A stretch of DNA of 64,000 bases from Burhinus oedicnemus (GCA_008921705.1 VFFE01007072.1:1293090-1357089), one strand, 5' to 3'; positions 49,701-61,400 are shown, numbered from the stretch's first letter. Notes: generated by a model from the letters alone, not told the origin. Numbers and translations: made by a program.

Positions 49701-52656
49701 CAATGAGGAGGTAGACCCGGCTGCCAGAATTGAAGTGGCTCAGGTGGACCTGGGCTGGGAATATAAGGGTGAGCTATCTGTAGCTCAGAGGGCCCATCAG
49801 GATATCTAGGGAGAGATGCAACATACTGATGGGCTCATGATTGAGCAGTGTAACTGACCATGGAGGCCATCACGCAGGTCACCCATGAAAGTGAAACGTG
49901 CACCCAAATCAAACGAGTCCTTGACTAAAGTGTCCCTGGAATAGAGGGAAATTGCTGGGATATTGATATGGCAAGGCCTAGCAGATTGACAATATTGGAC
50001 CACTGCTATGAACCTGCCAAGACAAGCACTGCATGCTTACTATGGTGGAAGCAACTACCAAGTGGCAAGTTCTGTGATGACACAGTATCCCAGAAAGAAT
50101 TGGGTCACACAATGGGATCCTGAGGGAATTGGCTAATGTAGCTGCTAAGCTACTCTCCATCATATTTGAAAAGTCATGGCAGTCAGGTGAAGTCCCCGGT
50201 GATTGGAAAAAGGGAAACCTCACGCCCATTTTTAAAAAGGATAAAAAGGAGGACCCTGGGAACTACCGACCAGTCAGCCTTACCTCCGTGACCGGTAAGA
50301 TCATGGAACAGATCCTCCTGGAAGATATGTCAAGACATATGGATGACAGGGAGGTGATTAGACAGCCAACAGGGCTTCATCAAAGGCACATTGTGCCTGA
50401 CTAATCTAGTGGCCTTCTACGATGGAGTGACTGCGTCAGTGGACAAGGGAAGAGCTACGGAAGTCATCTACCTGGACTTCTGTGAGGCCTTTGATATGGT
50501 CCCCCACAACATTCTTGCCACTAAATTGGGGCTCCTGGGTCCACAGGCAGGGACTGGGAGCAGGGGGCAAGGGAGGCTGGACAGGGCCACTAAAGCCCGT
50601 TAGTGCCCTCAGGGCCCTGACACTAATGACTAATATAACCTGCCATTCATGAGAAAAATTTACAGTTCCTACATATCACTGTTAATCTTTTACCAAGGAA
50701 AAGCAAGGTGGTTCAATGAATTCTATAGCCATTTTTATGTTTAAATACATCAATTTTTCCATTGCCACTTTAAATCTTCCTGAAGAAAATTTGTGTCGCT
50801 CAAAAATTTTTAAGGCTGTAGTGTCCTCAGCAAAAAATATCAAACCTGCAGGTCCTTTTCTAAGTCACTCATCATTTGAATGTATAAGAACTTACAAATA
50901 TGAAGTCTCATCTTCATATAGGTCATGCCTGAAGTTTCATTCAGGTTTTACTGTTTCAAAAATCTAGTCTGCCAATGCTTTTCATTTTTTAATTACACTA
51001 TAAACATTGCCATATAACTCTCTTAATAGTGTAGTAGATTCAATTTTCACATTGTGAAGAAACTTCTTTCTCTTTTCCCTGGCAAGCTCACACATTCTTC
51101 TGTCTTAAAAGAAATTGTTACCTAGGCCAATAAATTAACATAGACACTCTTCCTTTATTTTCAGATTATGAACAAGACTGCCATTTGATATGACAGTCAT
51201 TTATGGCATGAAATATCTCCTAATAACATTAGATGGCACACACAGAACAGCAGGGATAATTTTTAATTGAGATGAGATGAAGAGATGGGTTGCGTAATGT
51301 ATTAATAAAAGTTGCATCTCAGAAACAAAACGTTCGTCAGTAACTCTTGCTATTAGTCTTCAAGGCTGTTTTAGAGAACACTAAGTCCAGTAAATGTGCT
51401 CTCACAGTGGGTTGGGTTGACCTTGGCTAGCCAACAGGTGCCCACCAAGGCACTCTATCACTCCCCCTCCTCAGCAGGGGGGGGGGGGGNNNNNNNNNNN
51501 NNNNNNNNNTAAGTTAGTGTGAATCTTGTCATCTTCGAATCTGTAATCAAGTCGCTGTTCATTTATTTAGTTAAATCACTTTTCAAACCTTTAACTCAGT
51601 TAATGATTAAGTGCTGCTAGAACTCAATCTCTTGATCTGCCTCAAATCACAAATAAACCAAATTGCTGCTAAATCATAACTGTGTCTGATACTTCCATCC
51701 CGCGACAGCCCAGCAAGAAACTCCCCTCAGTTTTGGCTAGACGTCTCCTCAGAAGCAATTTTTCCATATGCAAAAAAAGAGAGAGAACAATCACCAATAC
51801 AACAGCCTACAGAAGTGGGAAACTTTGTCAGTGAAGTCACTACTCATTGAATACTGTATCAGACTGAACAGTCTGAGAGCAGGACCCAAGACTGCTTTCT
51901 GGCCTTGTCACTGACGCGCACTGTAGCGATACATAAACCATCTCCACATCCCCTCTCTGATTTTTTCTTAATGCACACCACAATTATTTTGCTGAAATAA
52001 CCTAAATGTCTTATAAATACCCATCACAAAGTGCTGCTTGTTTGCTTTGTCCAGCTTCTTATAGATGTTACTGGTTTTTCAATTTAACCGAGTCAGGTTT
52101 AAGGGACAATGAGACTTCCATACGAACCGGCTTAGAACAATAAAAGCCTGGAAAAAGCCACGTTTAAAAGCCATCTCAGCTACTTAACGCTAAAGATGGG
52201 ACAGCCCAGGCCTGACAGCAGGCGGCCCCGGGAGGCCCCACCTCCCACTCGACTCCCCCACGCACGAGCCGGGCGATCTCGAAGGGTGGAAAACTCCAAC
52301 TTCCCGCCGCGGGGCGGGCCTGTCCCGGTTCCTCAGCCTTCCTCGGATCGCCCTGCCGGCCAACAGACCCCACAAACGGCAACGGCGGGGTGTCGCCGCG
52401 GTCCGGTGAGGCGATGCGCGGCTCGGACCGCGGTGACACCACCCCCCACCCCCCGCCCTGCAGGGGGCGCCCCAGCCCGCCCGTACCTGCGTCCCGCCTC
52501 CAGCTCGGCGCAGAGGCCCGGCTCCAGCTGCAACAGGCAGCACTCGCCGGCACCGGCTTGCGGACCGAAGCTGAGGCAATGCACGGCCGGCAGCAGCTCC
52601 GCCGGGTTGAGTTTGGCCGTCTGCAGCGTCGCGTCCACCTCCGCCCGGCTCCGCAT
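34673..52656 (-). CDS. DSCC1: DSCC1 (DCC1), sister chromatid cohesion subunit of CTF18-RFC (complete, 9 exons)
   Basis: DSCC1 joins CTF18 and CTF8 to form the alternative PCNA clamp loader CTF18-RFC, which acts in the nucleus at replication forks and supports sister chromatid cohesion. Nine exons on the minus strand join with consistent phase into 389 codons and a stop; the human protein has 393. Recognition comes from stretches matching the human protein as I recall it, such as [30 protein letters not shown] and the C-terminus [16 protein letters not shown]. The C-terminal part (about residues 235-389) matches the winged-helix region that binds CTF18/CTF8 and DNA. The start ATG lies in a CpG island with a good context (GCGCCATGC). 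Intron 1 (45806-52486) holds an ERV/CR1 mosaic and a sequence gap; introns 3 and 4 hold CR1 pieces. Exon 7 has a tandem acceptor. Confidence 0.96.
35569..35717 (-). CDS. DSCC1: DSCC1 exon 8
   Basis: It encodes [20 protein letters not shown] through VDITPYI plus CA. The acceptor is cctacag and the donor gtaagg. Confidence 0.96.
35873..35902 (+). repeat. Poly(T) run with one interruption
   Basis: T-rich stretch broken by one C, in DSCC1 intron 7; on the gene strand it is poly(A). Confidence 0.85.
36317..36471 (-). CDS. DSCC1: DSCC1 exon 7
   Basis: It encodes (G)[19 protein letters not shown] through [10 protein letters not shown]. The acceptor region reads ctcagcag, a NAGNAG tandem; the second AG gives ...DDGEVYF as in human, the first would add one Ala. 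The donor is gtaaaa. Confidence 0.95.
37554..37606 (-). CDS. DSCC1: DSCC1 exon 6 (53-base microexon-like)
   Basis: It encodes [17 protein letters not shown] with split codons at both ends (1+51+1). It is too short for most open-frame searches and was found by matching phase and the human order. The acceptor is cttcag and the donor gtaagt. Confidence 0.92.
38580..38718 (-). CDS. DSCC1: DSCC1 exon 5
   Basis: It encodes (G)[19 protein letters not shown] through ELGSLEP plus AC. The acceptor is ttggcag and the donor gtaagc. Confidence 0.95.
39213..39507 (+). mobile_element. CR1 3' fragment, diverged
   Basis: A forward CR1 tail, recognisable from the CTGCAGACAAACACTGGATC-like region and from the end ...ctgccctgtattattctatgactct. 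It is more diverged than the copy at 40.8 kb and lies in DSCC1 intron 4. Confidence 0.75.
40051..40141 (-). CDS. DSCC1: DSCC1 exon 4
   Basis: It encodes [20 protein letters not shown] through DACKIE plus one base. The acceptor is gttgcag and the donor gtattt. Confidence 0.95.
40783..41092 (-). mobile_element. CR1 3' fragment
   Basis: The plus strand starts acagaatcacagaatggtgg, then ttggaagggacctttggaga, the reversed CR1 tail. It ends near cctcttgacactc. It lies in DSCC1 intron 3 and, being less decayed, looks younger than its neighbours. Confidence 0.9.
43102..43236 (-). CDS. DSCC1: DSCC1 exon 3
   Basis: Exactly 45 codons, from [20 protein letters not shown] to QTLTFSK. The middle part is rich in Lys and Arg. 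The acceptor is cttgtag and the donor gtaaat. Confidence 0.95.
45312..45531. repeat. Possible small element with 14-bp inverted ends
   Basis: ttcagttgcctaaa (45312-45325) and its exact reverse complement (45518-45531) bound a 220-base stretch in DSCC1 intron 2-side sequence of intron 1/2 border upstream of exon 2. No coding content and no clear target-site duplication. It could be an old MITE-like element or chance. Confidence 0.3.
45637..45805 (-). CDS. DSCC1: DSCC1 exon 2
   Basis: It encodes (S)[19 protein letters not shown] through SCDIVHSQ. The acceptor is a long pyrimidine tract ending tcag and the donor gtatat. Confidence 0.96.
46200..46286 (+). mobile_element. Short CR1 3' tail
   Basis: About 87 bases of forward CR1 tail (tggactagatgatcattgta ggtgccttccaactgaaat, ending ttctattctt), in DSCC1 intron 1. 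Confidence 0.75.
46880..47971 (+). mobile_element. Possible ERV 3' internal and LTR sequence
   Basis: This block leads without a visible break into the LTR segment at 47972. It holds GT-rich runs (47865-47879) and TA-rich runs and no intact frame. I think it is the 3' internal part and upstream LTR of an old retrovirus copy, but the family could not be fixed by eye. Confidence 0.4.
47972..48169 (+). mobile_element. LTR 3' segment, copy 1
   Basis: A 198-base segment ending cccgcgaca, with AATAAA at 48114-48119, repeated at 51510-51707 with no length change and two substitutions. A poly(A) signal close to a CA end fits the R-U5 part of a retroviral LTR. It is in DSCC1 intron 1, antisense to the gene. 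Confidence 0.65.
48170..48660 (-). mobile_element. CR1 fragment, C-terminal part of reverse transcriptase
   Basis: On the minus strand it encodes the palm and thumb part of a CR1 reverse transcriptase: [19 protein letters not shown], then the catalytic FSDDTKL (48451-48475; most CR1 copies have Ala before the two Asp), then [17 protein letters not shown] frame change occurs near 48250-48293 next to a run of C, so the copy is dead. It joins the LTR on the left and ERV pol on the right. Confidence 0.85.
48661..50117 (+). pseudogene. ERV pol relic (end of RT, RNase H, start of integrase)
   Basis: Plus-strand frames with many stops and shifts look like retroviral pol in order: a stretch with [13 protein letters not shown] (about 48755) at the RT end, an RNase H-like part around [12 protein letters not shown] (49445-49480), the integrase zinc-finger region around 49795-49860, and the beginning of the integrase core near 49978. 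It is clearly inactive. The ERV class was not determined. Confidence 0.75.
50118..50545 (+). mobile_element. CR1 fragment, N-terminal part of reverse transcriptase
   Basis: Forward CR1 second [23 protein letters not shown], then [19 protein letters not shown], and after a frame change CLTNLVAF and [18 protein letters not shown]. It ends near 50545 in unrelated GC-rich sequence. It holds the half of the enzyme missing from the minus-strand piece at 48170-48660. Confidence 0.85.
51409..51707 (+). mobile_element. LTR, copy 2, interrupted by assembly gap
   Basis: It begins near tgggttgggttgaccttggc, which I recognise as the likely start of a bird LTR, then reaches a run of 13 G (51477-51489) and 20 N. 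After the gap the 198-base segment of copy 1 recurs to cccgcgaca. The real length is unknown. Confidence 0.55.
51490..51509. other. Assembly gap (20 N)
   Basis: Twenty N directly after a G run inside the repeated LTR. Its size is probably a placeholder. Confidence 0.99.
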
Positions 52657-52930
52657 GGCGCCCGCTCCGAAAGCCTACACCGAGGCTGTGGCGGCAAGGG
52701 GCGGGGACGGCGCGGGAGGCGGGCGCCGGCGGCGGGCGCCGGCGGGGTTGATTCTCTGGTTGACTGCGATGCGCCCGGCCGTGGTCAGCGGGGCGGGCGG
52801 CAACGCCAGGGTAACGCTGAGGGGAATGGCTTTCCGCAGCGGCCGCCGGTTCCCGGCCGGCGAGGCCAGGTCCATCCCGCAGGGGTGCATCTCCACCGCC
52901 GGGTCTGATCCGGGACAAACCTCCCCATTT
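52180..52930. promoter_or_regulatory. CpG island and promoter of DSCC1
   Basis: A GC- and CpG-rich block over the DSCC1 start codon, with exon 1, the beginning of intron 1 and about 270 bases upstream. It has a GGGCGG box upstream (52699-52704) and E2F-like TTCCCGCC (52303-52310, in intron 1), which would suit an S-phase gene. At about 52719-52744 the unit GCGGGCGCCGGCG occurs twice in tandem. No TATA box. Long open frames on both strands here are products of high GC. Confidence 0.75.
52487..52656 (-). CDS. DSCC1: DSCC1 exon 1 (coding part, start codon)
   Basis: It encodes [20 protein letters not shown] through CAELEAGR plus AG of a split Ser codon. The donor is gtacgg. The ATG at 52656-52654 is preceded by GGAGCGGGCGCC and aligns with the human start. 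Confidence 0.94.
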
Positions 52931-52959
52931 CTGTCCGGCTGCGCTAGAGCCAGGCTGGG

Positions 52960-53035
52960 CTGCAATAAAATCCCTCTATATGCCAATAAAATGCCATAAA
53001 AATCCACAAAATGCCGTAAATAAAATACACCTATA
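52960..53035 (+). repeat. Degenerate AATAAAAT(GCC) repeat
   Basis: Three AATAAA hexamers and related ccataaaaatccac and gccgtaaataaaat units lie within about 75 bases, just upstream of the DSCC1 CpG island. Confidence 0.6.
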
Positions 53036-53039
53036 AAGT

Positions 53040-56000
53040 ACAACAAAACCAGGCCCAGTATGGGAGTCCCTGCCCAGCTCTGACTGAAGCAGCACCCTCG
53101 AGGTATTTCCTTGACACCAGAGCATGAGAAGGAGGCTGAATGTCAGAGCCGCCATTATGGGGCCTGGCTGTGGGTAGGAAGACACTGTTGTCACCCACCC
53201 CTGCTCCTTCTGTCATGACAGCTGTGGGGATAGTCTGACTGAGGGCAAGTATCTGCCACCTCTTGTTGCCACATGATCCCTCAGGAAAGGGATTGCACAG
53301 CCCCCATGGAGGGGTTCGTCTCCCCATGACTCAGGGCCCAGCTGGGCTTCGTGCTGTGGTGTGACCTGGGCTATGTCTGCTTGGGGAACCTGTGAGGAAG
53401 TGCTTGAGCTAAAGCCATGAGAGAGATGAGTAAAAATCACAGGCAAGCGTAATTATTGCCACAGAAATAGTCCACAGCTCAGAGATTCAGGAGGAAATCT
53501 ATTGACACTCTTAAACCATTAAAAAAACCCCAAAAGTGGAGGCTTAGTAGATGGCAGCTCAGCACCACCGGGAGTCAGTCCTCTGCAAGGAGCCGCACAG
53601 GTTGCCTCTTCCCTGCCTCGTCCAGGATGGCCGGCTCCCCAAACGCTCACTGAGTTCTTGCTGTGGGGCATATTAACACTCAGCCTAGTAGCGTGTTAGT
53701 CCTAGCTGTCTGCTGTGTGCCTTAGGTAAGAAATAATTACTTTGTGCTCCTAAGTTGGGTATATCTGCTTGCAGAGTCCCTCTGTGCCTTGTATAAGCCT
53801 GTACCAAATGACCCAGACAAGGAGGTCGTACCACATTCGTGTTGGAACCAGAAGCAAGAGCTGGTGGGATGGAGCTGGCTCAGTTTGGTACCCACCCAGC
53901 AGACAGCAACTGCTGTTACATGCGACCGAGTCAGGCATCTTCTGCCTTCAGAAGGTCCTTTGCCTGAGCGGCACCAGCGAGGCAATTGGCCTTGGGGAAA
54001 ACTTTGAAGTAATGAGGCAGTTACCTCTATCACATGTGCAGTGGCTTGTTCAAAGACTCAGCCATCTATCATATTTTCATGTTTTATTTCAGTTAGTGAA
54101 AGATGGAAACACAGTCATTATGTACACAGGAAACCTCAGGCACTCTGACTTTGGCTAGTTTCTACTAATGTGTAGGTACAAACTGGTATGTGTACAGCCT
54201 GATTTGATACTGTTGCATTTTGCTTTAATGTAAATCTGTTCCTGCACACCTCTAAGGTAAACCAGAAGATCACTGTTCTACCAAGTAAATGCTCACACAG
54301 TCACTAACTGTTTAAACAACAGCTTAATTATGCTGGTTTTAATTTATGACATAATGTGTGCAATTTTCCAATGACCTTGCATGCCCGCTTCTACTCCTTT
54401 CTCCTTTTGATTCTGTGGAATAAAAAAAGAGATTCTGATATAGCCAAGGAACTGAATCCAAGGCATGAATTAATGGAGTTTGTACCTTAAGAGCTCTGCT
54501 ACGTAACAAAAACCCAATGGGAAGAAAATCACCGAATGTTATTCAGGAGTTGGGACTGATCTGTGGTCAGGAACATTTGTACTAGTTATTAATTTTTCCA
54601 ACCAGTTTTGTTTATCCTAGTAGTTCTGGTTGTAGATGCTTTTTATCTTGTTTCCTAAGGAGCTGAAACATATATGCTTGTGCTGCCTGCCCTCTTTCTC
54701 TGCCTGTCTCTCACTTACCACTCTGGAAGTTCCTGTTCAAGTTCAGGCAAATTTGGCAGGTAAAGTTCCGAGAAGTTTTGTGGAAATCGGTGGCTGGACA
54801 ATATATTGGAGCACCTACTTAGGGGAAAGCAGCTCTGATCCCTTCTGAGAGGCAGCAGCCAACTTGCCTATCAGCAAAAACGTGGACATAAATCTATAGG
54901 AAACATGTCAAATTTCTCAGGAAACAACTTGCATTACGCGTCTGTTTTCACTGAGAATGCTCTAGAGCAGTGACCTGACAAAAACTGGTTTGTGTAGGAA
55001 CTCATTAAGTTAGTTTCTTGAAATACAGATGAATCATGTAATGAATTTGGATTGCAGAGAAAATGAGGAGATGCTGAACTATGAATGTTGCTGTCAATTT
55101 ATAAGCAAATGCATGCTATCATAAGGGAGCTTGGTAGGATCCTGAAATTATTTTATAATGATGCTGTGGGATTATTTATTTGATCTGGGGTTGCTGTGTC
55201 ATAAATGAGTACTGTTTTCACTTTCAGCCGGTATGATGGGCTGAAACTGTCAGGGTTCAGGAGCATGTAACATACTGGTACAAGCAGGGGTGAAACTTAG
55301 CAGAAGGGAAGAAAGACTTGAGGAAGCAATTAATTCAGCCATCCCAACTTAACTGAGCACCAACTGAAGTCAGTTTCCTCAGGTGCACATTTGAGGCTTT
55401 AAGTGACTGCTGTGCATGTCCAGCTGAGAGGTACACCTCTTGTAGCAGGTCTCAGTGTATGGGAGAAGTAGACTGAATCGCTAAATAGCCTGTATCCTCA
55501 GCTAGGCTGGGGAGGGAAGGCAGGAACGAAGTCAAGTCTCAAGCAAGATAAGCTTTGGTGTAGTTTTTCAATTGACTAATGTTAATGGAAATTAGTGTTA
55601 ATGGAATCTGGTTGACTAACGTTGAGTGAAGTTTGCAAAACAGAAAATGGATTGTTGAAGATTGTTACAGTCTTGCCTTTGAAGTTCCTGGCCCTGTATA
55701 ATGTTTCCCAGGACTCAAACATCAAGGATGTGAATAGCAAAATAAATGAAGGGCAGCTGTAACAAATCAAAAGAAAGGCAGTTCAAATAACTCCAAAGCT
55801 CCACAACTAAGACATAAACAATGAACCGCAAGATAACATAACATAATGTGTTGTAACTGCATATTACCAGTGTCAGGCTCTAGTCACCAGGCAGCACATT
55901 AGGAGGATGACTTCCCGGGTGTGATTTCAATTCAAGTGCTTGGGAGCTCTACAGTAAAACGTAGTGAGAAAATTAGGCTACACAAAATGGGACGTTTAAA

Positions 56001-58422
56001 TGTCAAAAAAAGATGTACATACTAGAAACTTCTCAATGTCCTTCAAAGCACAACGTCGGTAGCTGTGAAAATAAAAAGAATAAAGCCAGCACTGGAAAAA
56101 CTGTCACAGAGCCAAAATTGAATTCTGTAACACGTTATCAGCCTGGTGATAATTGCACAATTCACAGTTACAGTTCTTAGAGCTTATTCCACAAGAGAGG
56201 CTCAGTTTGATTAAAGCCTCATGAAACATAGGTCAAGGATTTATTTTTTCAGCTGAAATGCCATCTGCAATATTAAAAATTAGCATGCATGTTATATTTT
56301 CACCCATTAAATGACAGTTTTTCATTGTCTAGAAATACCTGCCAGTGGACGCGCCTGTTGTGTTTCAACAGAGAAGGTGACTGTGGCAGCTGGACCTGTA
56401 GGTGTGACTGGAGTTAGAGCACAAGAGCTCTGAATGTCATTTCAGTGTGTCGCAGACTCCTGTGAGATGCTGGGAGAATAACTGTCTACAATGAATGTGC
56501 TACATTTCCTTCCTAGGAAAACAAGAAAGATGAAAAAAAAAACCAACCCAAACCCAGAAAATATAATTGTGCCATTGTATAAATCCATGGTGCACACATA
56601 TCTTGAATAATGATTTTCTGGTCTGTCTCAAATGTAGGAACTGGGGAACACTGCTGAAATGAACAGAAAGTTATAGATAACAGGAGAGAAGACCTTTTCT
56701 ATGCAATACATTGTAGAACTTGTGCTATGTGGTAGAAGTCAAAATGAGTGCAATCCACAGAAGACTTAGACAAATTCATAAAGGTTAGATGTGCTTGTCT
56801 CTGTTAATGACAACATTCAGGTTTTAGTCATAACTCAGGACCCTAAATAAACTCAGATCCTCTAAATCACTAGAGCACACACTCTTCTGCTCTTCATTGG
56901 AGTCGGTTATTGAGTTAGACATATTTTCATATTTTTACTTTTTTTTAATTTTTTTTTAATGAATAGCTAAAATAACAAAGCAGTGACTTGCATATTCTAT
57001 GTTCCAGGCATTGATTAATTTGTATTATCATGTCCCAGAAAAACTGTCATACCTGATGATGTCAGCAAACAAAGCACCGCAAAGGAGGAGATAATGAGTC
57101 CAAGATTCAAACAAGGAAAATTTCAGCCAATTAGGAGAATAACCAGATAGCTCATTGCTAAGTCAGATAAGTGCTGTCTTGTCATTCTTAATAGGCCAAC
57201 AGGGAGATGCAAAACAGTTATATTCAAATTAGGACAAAATAAACAGTTGTAACCAAACCTAAATATTTGTGTAAACTATACAATAGCTTGGAGTGACATA
57301 AAACTGGTTCTGTGCTGGAAACAGCAGAGAAGAAACACTCAAGCACAAAGCCGGAGAGCACATGCCAAAATAGCCGAGGCACAAACACCATCAACACAGG
57401 AAATGACTTTGAGAATTCCACAGCACACAGTTGTGACAAACAAGGACCTAGATGCCCAGTGCTTATGAAACGAGTAGTGCTTAGATACCTGTTCCGTTGT
57501 TACCTCATTTATCTGCAAGGACAGCATATGTAATTGCAAACAAAGCCAGAGGATCAGTCATGCCACACTGATGTAATTCATGATAAGGTGGAGTAAAAGC
57601 TTGTATCACATTCATAGCTTCTCCCAGTCTCAGCCAGTCAGCCAGGACATTCTTAGCTACAGAGTGTGTCCCCACAGCGTAAACACTGGTGCACTGGGTG
57701 GAAAGGTGCTATGATTTCTCTTAACCTTGGCATGAAAGAGCAGGACTTTTTTTTCAAGAATAGATTAACTATAGACACTATTTAGATTTAGAGTATATGA
57801 CAGGCGTGCATGTCATTTAATGCATGAGTACACCATGAAAATCTTTTGCTCCATCTACATGTTCTGGGTAGATCTCCAGAGTGCTTCTACTACAGCAAAA
57901 TTGTAATTCAGACCCAGCTGATTCTGCTAGTTGGCAAAATTAACCATAATACTTTACTGCAGGCCCTAAAATTTAATCACATAATACACCTGCTGCTAAA
58001 ATTATTTGAAAAAGTGTTATCTTTAGTATCTAGGAGATAAATGTCAATAGATAAATGGAATTAAATGGATTTTTTTTTTTTTAAACACAGTGTAGAGTGT
58101 TTTGTGGCTAATTTCAATGCTCAGTCTGGAGACCTTATTAATACTGACATACTAAACATCAGTATGTGTCATCTGGCAAGTTGTCATATTGTCTCACTTC
58201 TTGATTGAACTTGATTGAACTTCTTGAACTAGTATCTACATAGTAGTAACCTCAGAAAGTTTTTTGGCAGTTAATCTACTACTATTTTTTGAGGCATTGT
58301 TAGCACTAAGCATTACAAGTATATCCCAGCAAACTACGTACCTATAATATCTGTATGAATCTAAAATAAAGAAATATATTAATTAATTAATTAACGTGAA
58401 AACCATAGCCATATTATGCAGA

Positions 58423-58454
<32 letters not shown>

Positions 58455-61400
58455 AACAGGAAGATGCATAAAAAATTCTATTTGTGAAGAGTATACAATG
58501 GAGGAGTAGAGTGGCACAGGAAAATGACAGTGAAAAATAGCAGGACGAAAGCTCAAATGAGGACCAATGAAGAAGCCAATATAGGAAAAGCTCATGTAAC
58601 AAAAGGAGCGGAAGCCTTACACAGGGAAAAATTCAAACAACAATACAAATGAGCCCATCATAAGAATTCTGTGCAAAAACCCCAGTATTGGTGTGATCTG
58701 TAAACTGCAGAACAAATATCTGATTCTGTTAAATTCTAGTTGTTTATCTTGTTTCTGCTTGTAGGCCCTTCTAGTCTCACCCTCGTTCATGTTGAGTAAT
58801 GAGATCCTAGGCTGGAGCCTTCCAAGAATTACCAGCTAGCTCAATTTTGTCACTCAAATTTCCTCCTGGCACTGAAATGCTAGATGACCAGGCTATCCTC
58901 TTCCCATCTGGCTCCCCAATATACCTAGGAGTCCTTCTAGTCCCACGTCCTTTTTTAGTCCCAAACCATCTGCCTGACATGAAAGCGGAAAAAACTCTGC
59001 AGACATCTCTGCAAGAAACACTTTGTTCTGAAGATTTCCATCTGCCTCCCTCATCAGGTACTACTAGGGCCTATGCCTAAAGCATGAATGTTCCTCTATC
59101 AATTATATTTTTGATATTTTTTTTTCTGTGTAGATCCTAACGATCTGTAGGTTTTTTCTTCTGCTGCTGAATACTGGAGCTCGTCATGAGGCCAAACATT
59201 TTTCCATTGTGATCACTGTGTCAATGAGTAGCTGGAATTTTTTTCTTTCAACTCTGTGAGTAATGATTAGTAGTGAGTATATCACAAGGCATATCAATGT
59301 CTTGAGATGCTGAACAATTTGACATCATGTGGTAAGCTATAACCGGGACAACAGAAGTAACTTTCCATTCATCATATGTTTTGGCCTCTCAGATTTCCAG
59401 TTACTCTTGACTCAGAAAATGAATTCATTGCTTGTACAGTTAGGAGAGATCCTTGTCCTCTCATCTTCTCCCCTCTAGGTGTTGGAGACTGGGTCATCAG
59501 TTTTGGCATGGACCTTATCTAACAGAATTGCCTTTCACTGGGAAATTGTTTGGTAAGTGGATGATGAGGCTGCTCTCATCATGGACTGCTTCAGAAGAGG
59601 TGCTGTGTGAGGCTTGAGGTGAGATACTGCCCTTCAAGCACTCTTTGGTGAGCTAAATGAGTTTTTCCCCCAGATTTAACAATTTGAATGGGAGAAACAT
59701 CAAAGGTGATTAAGAAACCTAGAAATCTTTAATTAAAAATTCTGTGTAAGTTCCATTCATGGGGGAGTGGGCGCTGGGGTCTGCCAAACTGGGTGATATG
59801 AAAAGCACAGGTGCAGCCAATCCTATTTCATGGTGGGGACATGCAGTAAGTGCATCTCCTGAGATGCTGCCAGGCCAGTTTTCTGTACTGACTTCTTCAA
59901 GAGTGACAATTTGGAGGGCTCCTCTCCAGAGAGAGGAGTCAATGCAGATGGGGAGGAAATGAAAGGTCTCGTCTCTTAGCTGGTTGCTGTGGAGACAGGC
60001 AGCATCCCCCTGTGAAGACAGTGTAATACAGAGGGGAAAAGCTCTGAGGGACATCACAAAGACAATTTATATCTTCCACCTCCTACCTCAGCCTGGCTCT
60101 GTTGCTGCTGTCTTCCTTCCAGCTTCTTCTCTTCCCTGCCTGATTCTCTCCCCATCTTTTCTTCAGCTCAAGTCCCACCTCTGTTCTTAGTGTGACTCTC
60201 TTCTCCTCATTCCTTTTCTGTTCACAGCTCCTTCTTCTACTTTTTTATTCTCATTTCACCCCTCTTCCCTCCGTGAATGCACCTTGGTGAAGTTTTCTTC
60301 CCGCACACAACTACAGACTGATTTTCAGATGCTTTTTTTTTCTGCTGAGACATTGAGAGCAGGACTGTGTTCCCACTACAGTTCAGCCTTGGCAACATTG
60401 TTACCAGTTTCCGTATTTCAAGAGACATGAATTTATTCTTCTGAGGAAACTTGCTATGCTTCTGCTTCATCCCAGTTTTTTCTGTTGGTGTCTCTGTCCA
60501 CCAGATCCCTTGGTACCCACTTTCCCTGATGCAGAGCTGCAGCAAAGCTCTTTCTCCTTAAAGAATTCTGGTTCTCTGTAGCACCAAAAATATCTTCTCT
60601 TTGGTTCAGTAAAGGGACTGGTCATATCCAGTCATTTTGCTGTATCTCAGCACAATGTGCTATCTGATTTATTTTAGAAGCATGTTCTGCTGAGTTTATC
60701 TCATTGCTTCAGGACTCCAAGAGATCTGTAAATATTTTGAGAACCTGGGAGATCCCAAACACTTCCTTGCAAAGCGCTTTCATAAAAGAGAATATTAACA
60801 TATCTAGTATTTTTCTGGCTTTGATTTTTCATTTTGACTAGATTGGGTGGTTATTTTGTTGTTCATTGTGGAGGGAAATTAATGATGGAGTCAAGTGTGT
60901 TTGTAATCCTGTGCAAAAATTGTATTGTCTAAAGATTATTACCTTTAGCTTCATTTAACAGTCCTTTTCTTTTGTCAAGCATCAGTTCACAGCGATTTTC
61001 TAACAGGCATTTTCATACTTAAATTCTTGAAAGAACCACAGGGTGGCAGAGTGATTAAACACATACCTACAGTTTATTTCACAGACGTAAACAGACCACA
61101 GTTAGGTGAGCCAGAGTAGCTGCTAGTGGTGATTATCCCAGTGGACCTGAGTGATGCCATCGGTTTGTAGCGTTTCTGACGGCTCGCAGCAATGGTGGCA
61201 TCATTGCAATGTCACCTAGAGGAGCAGCTTCACTGGCGAGTGTTCCTCAGCCACGGGATGTCTCTGTGCCGCACAGCCTCACCTAACGGCAGGATGTGAT
61301 GTGGTTAAGGATGGAGACAGCGCTGAAACCTCTGCTTTGTAGAGTACTGTTTGATAAAGACAGTTTTTCTTTATTAAAAGCCTCATCAATCATAGGCGAG

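Noticed and set aside
52190..52999. Open frames of 172-267 codons around DSCC1 exon 1
   Set aside because: Shadows of high GC content; DSCC1 exon 1 on the minus strand explains the true coding signal.
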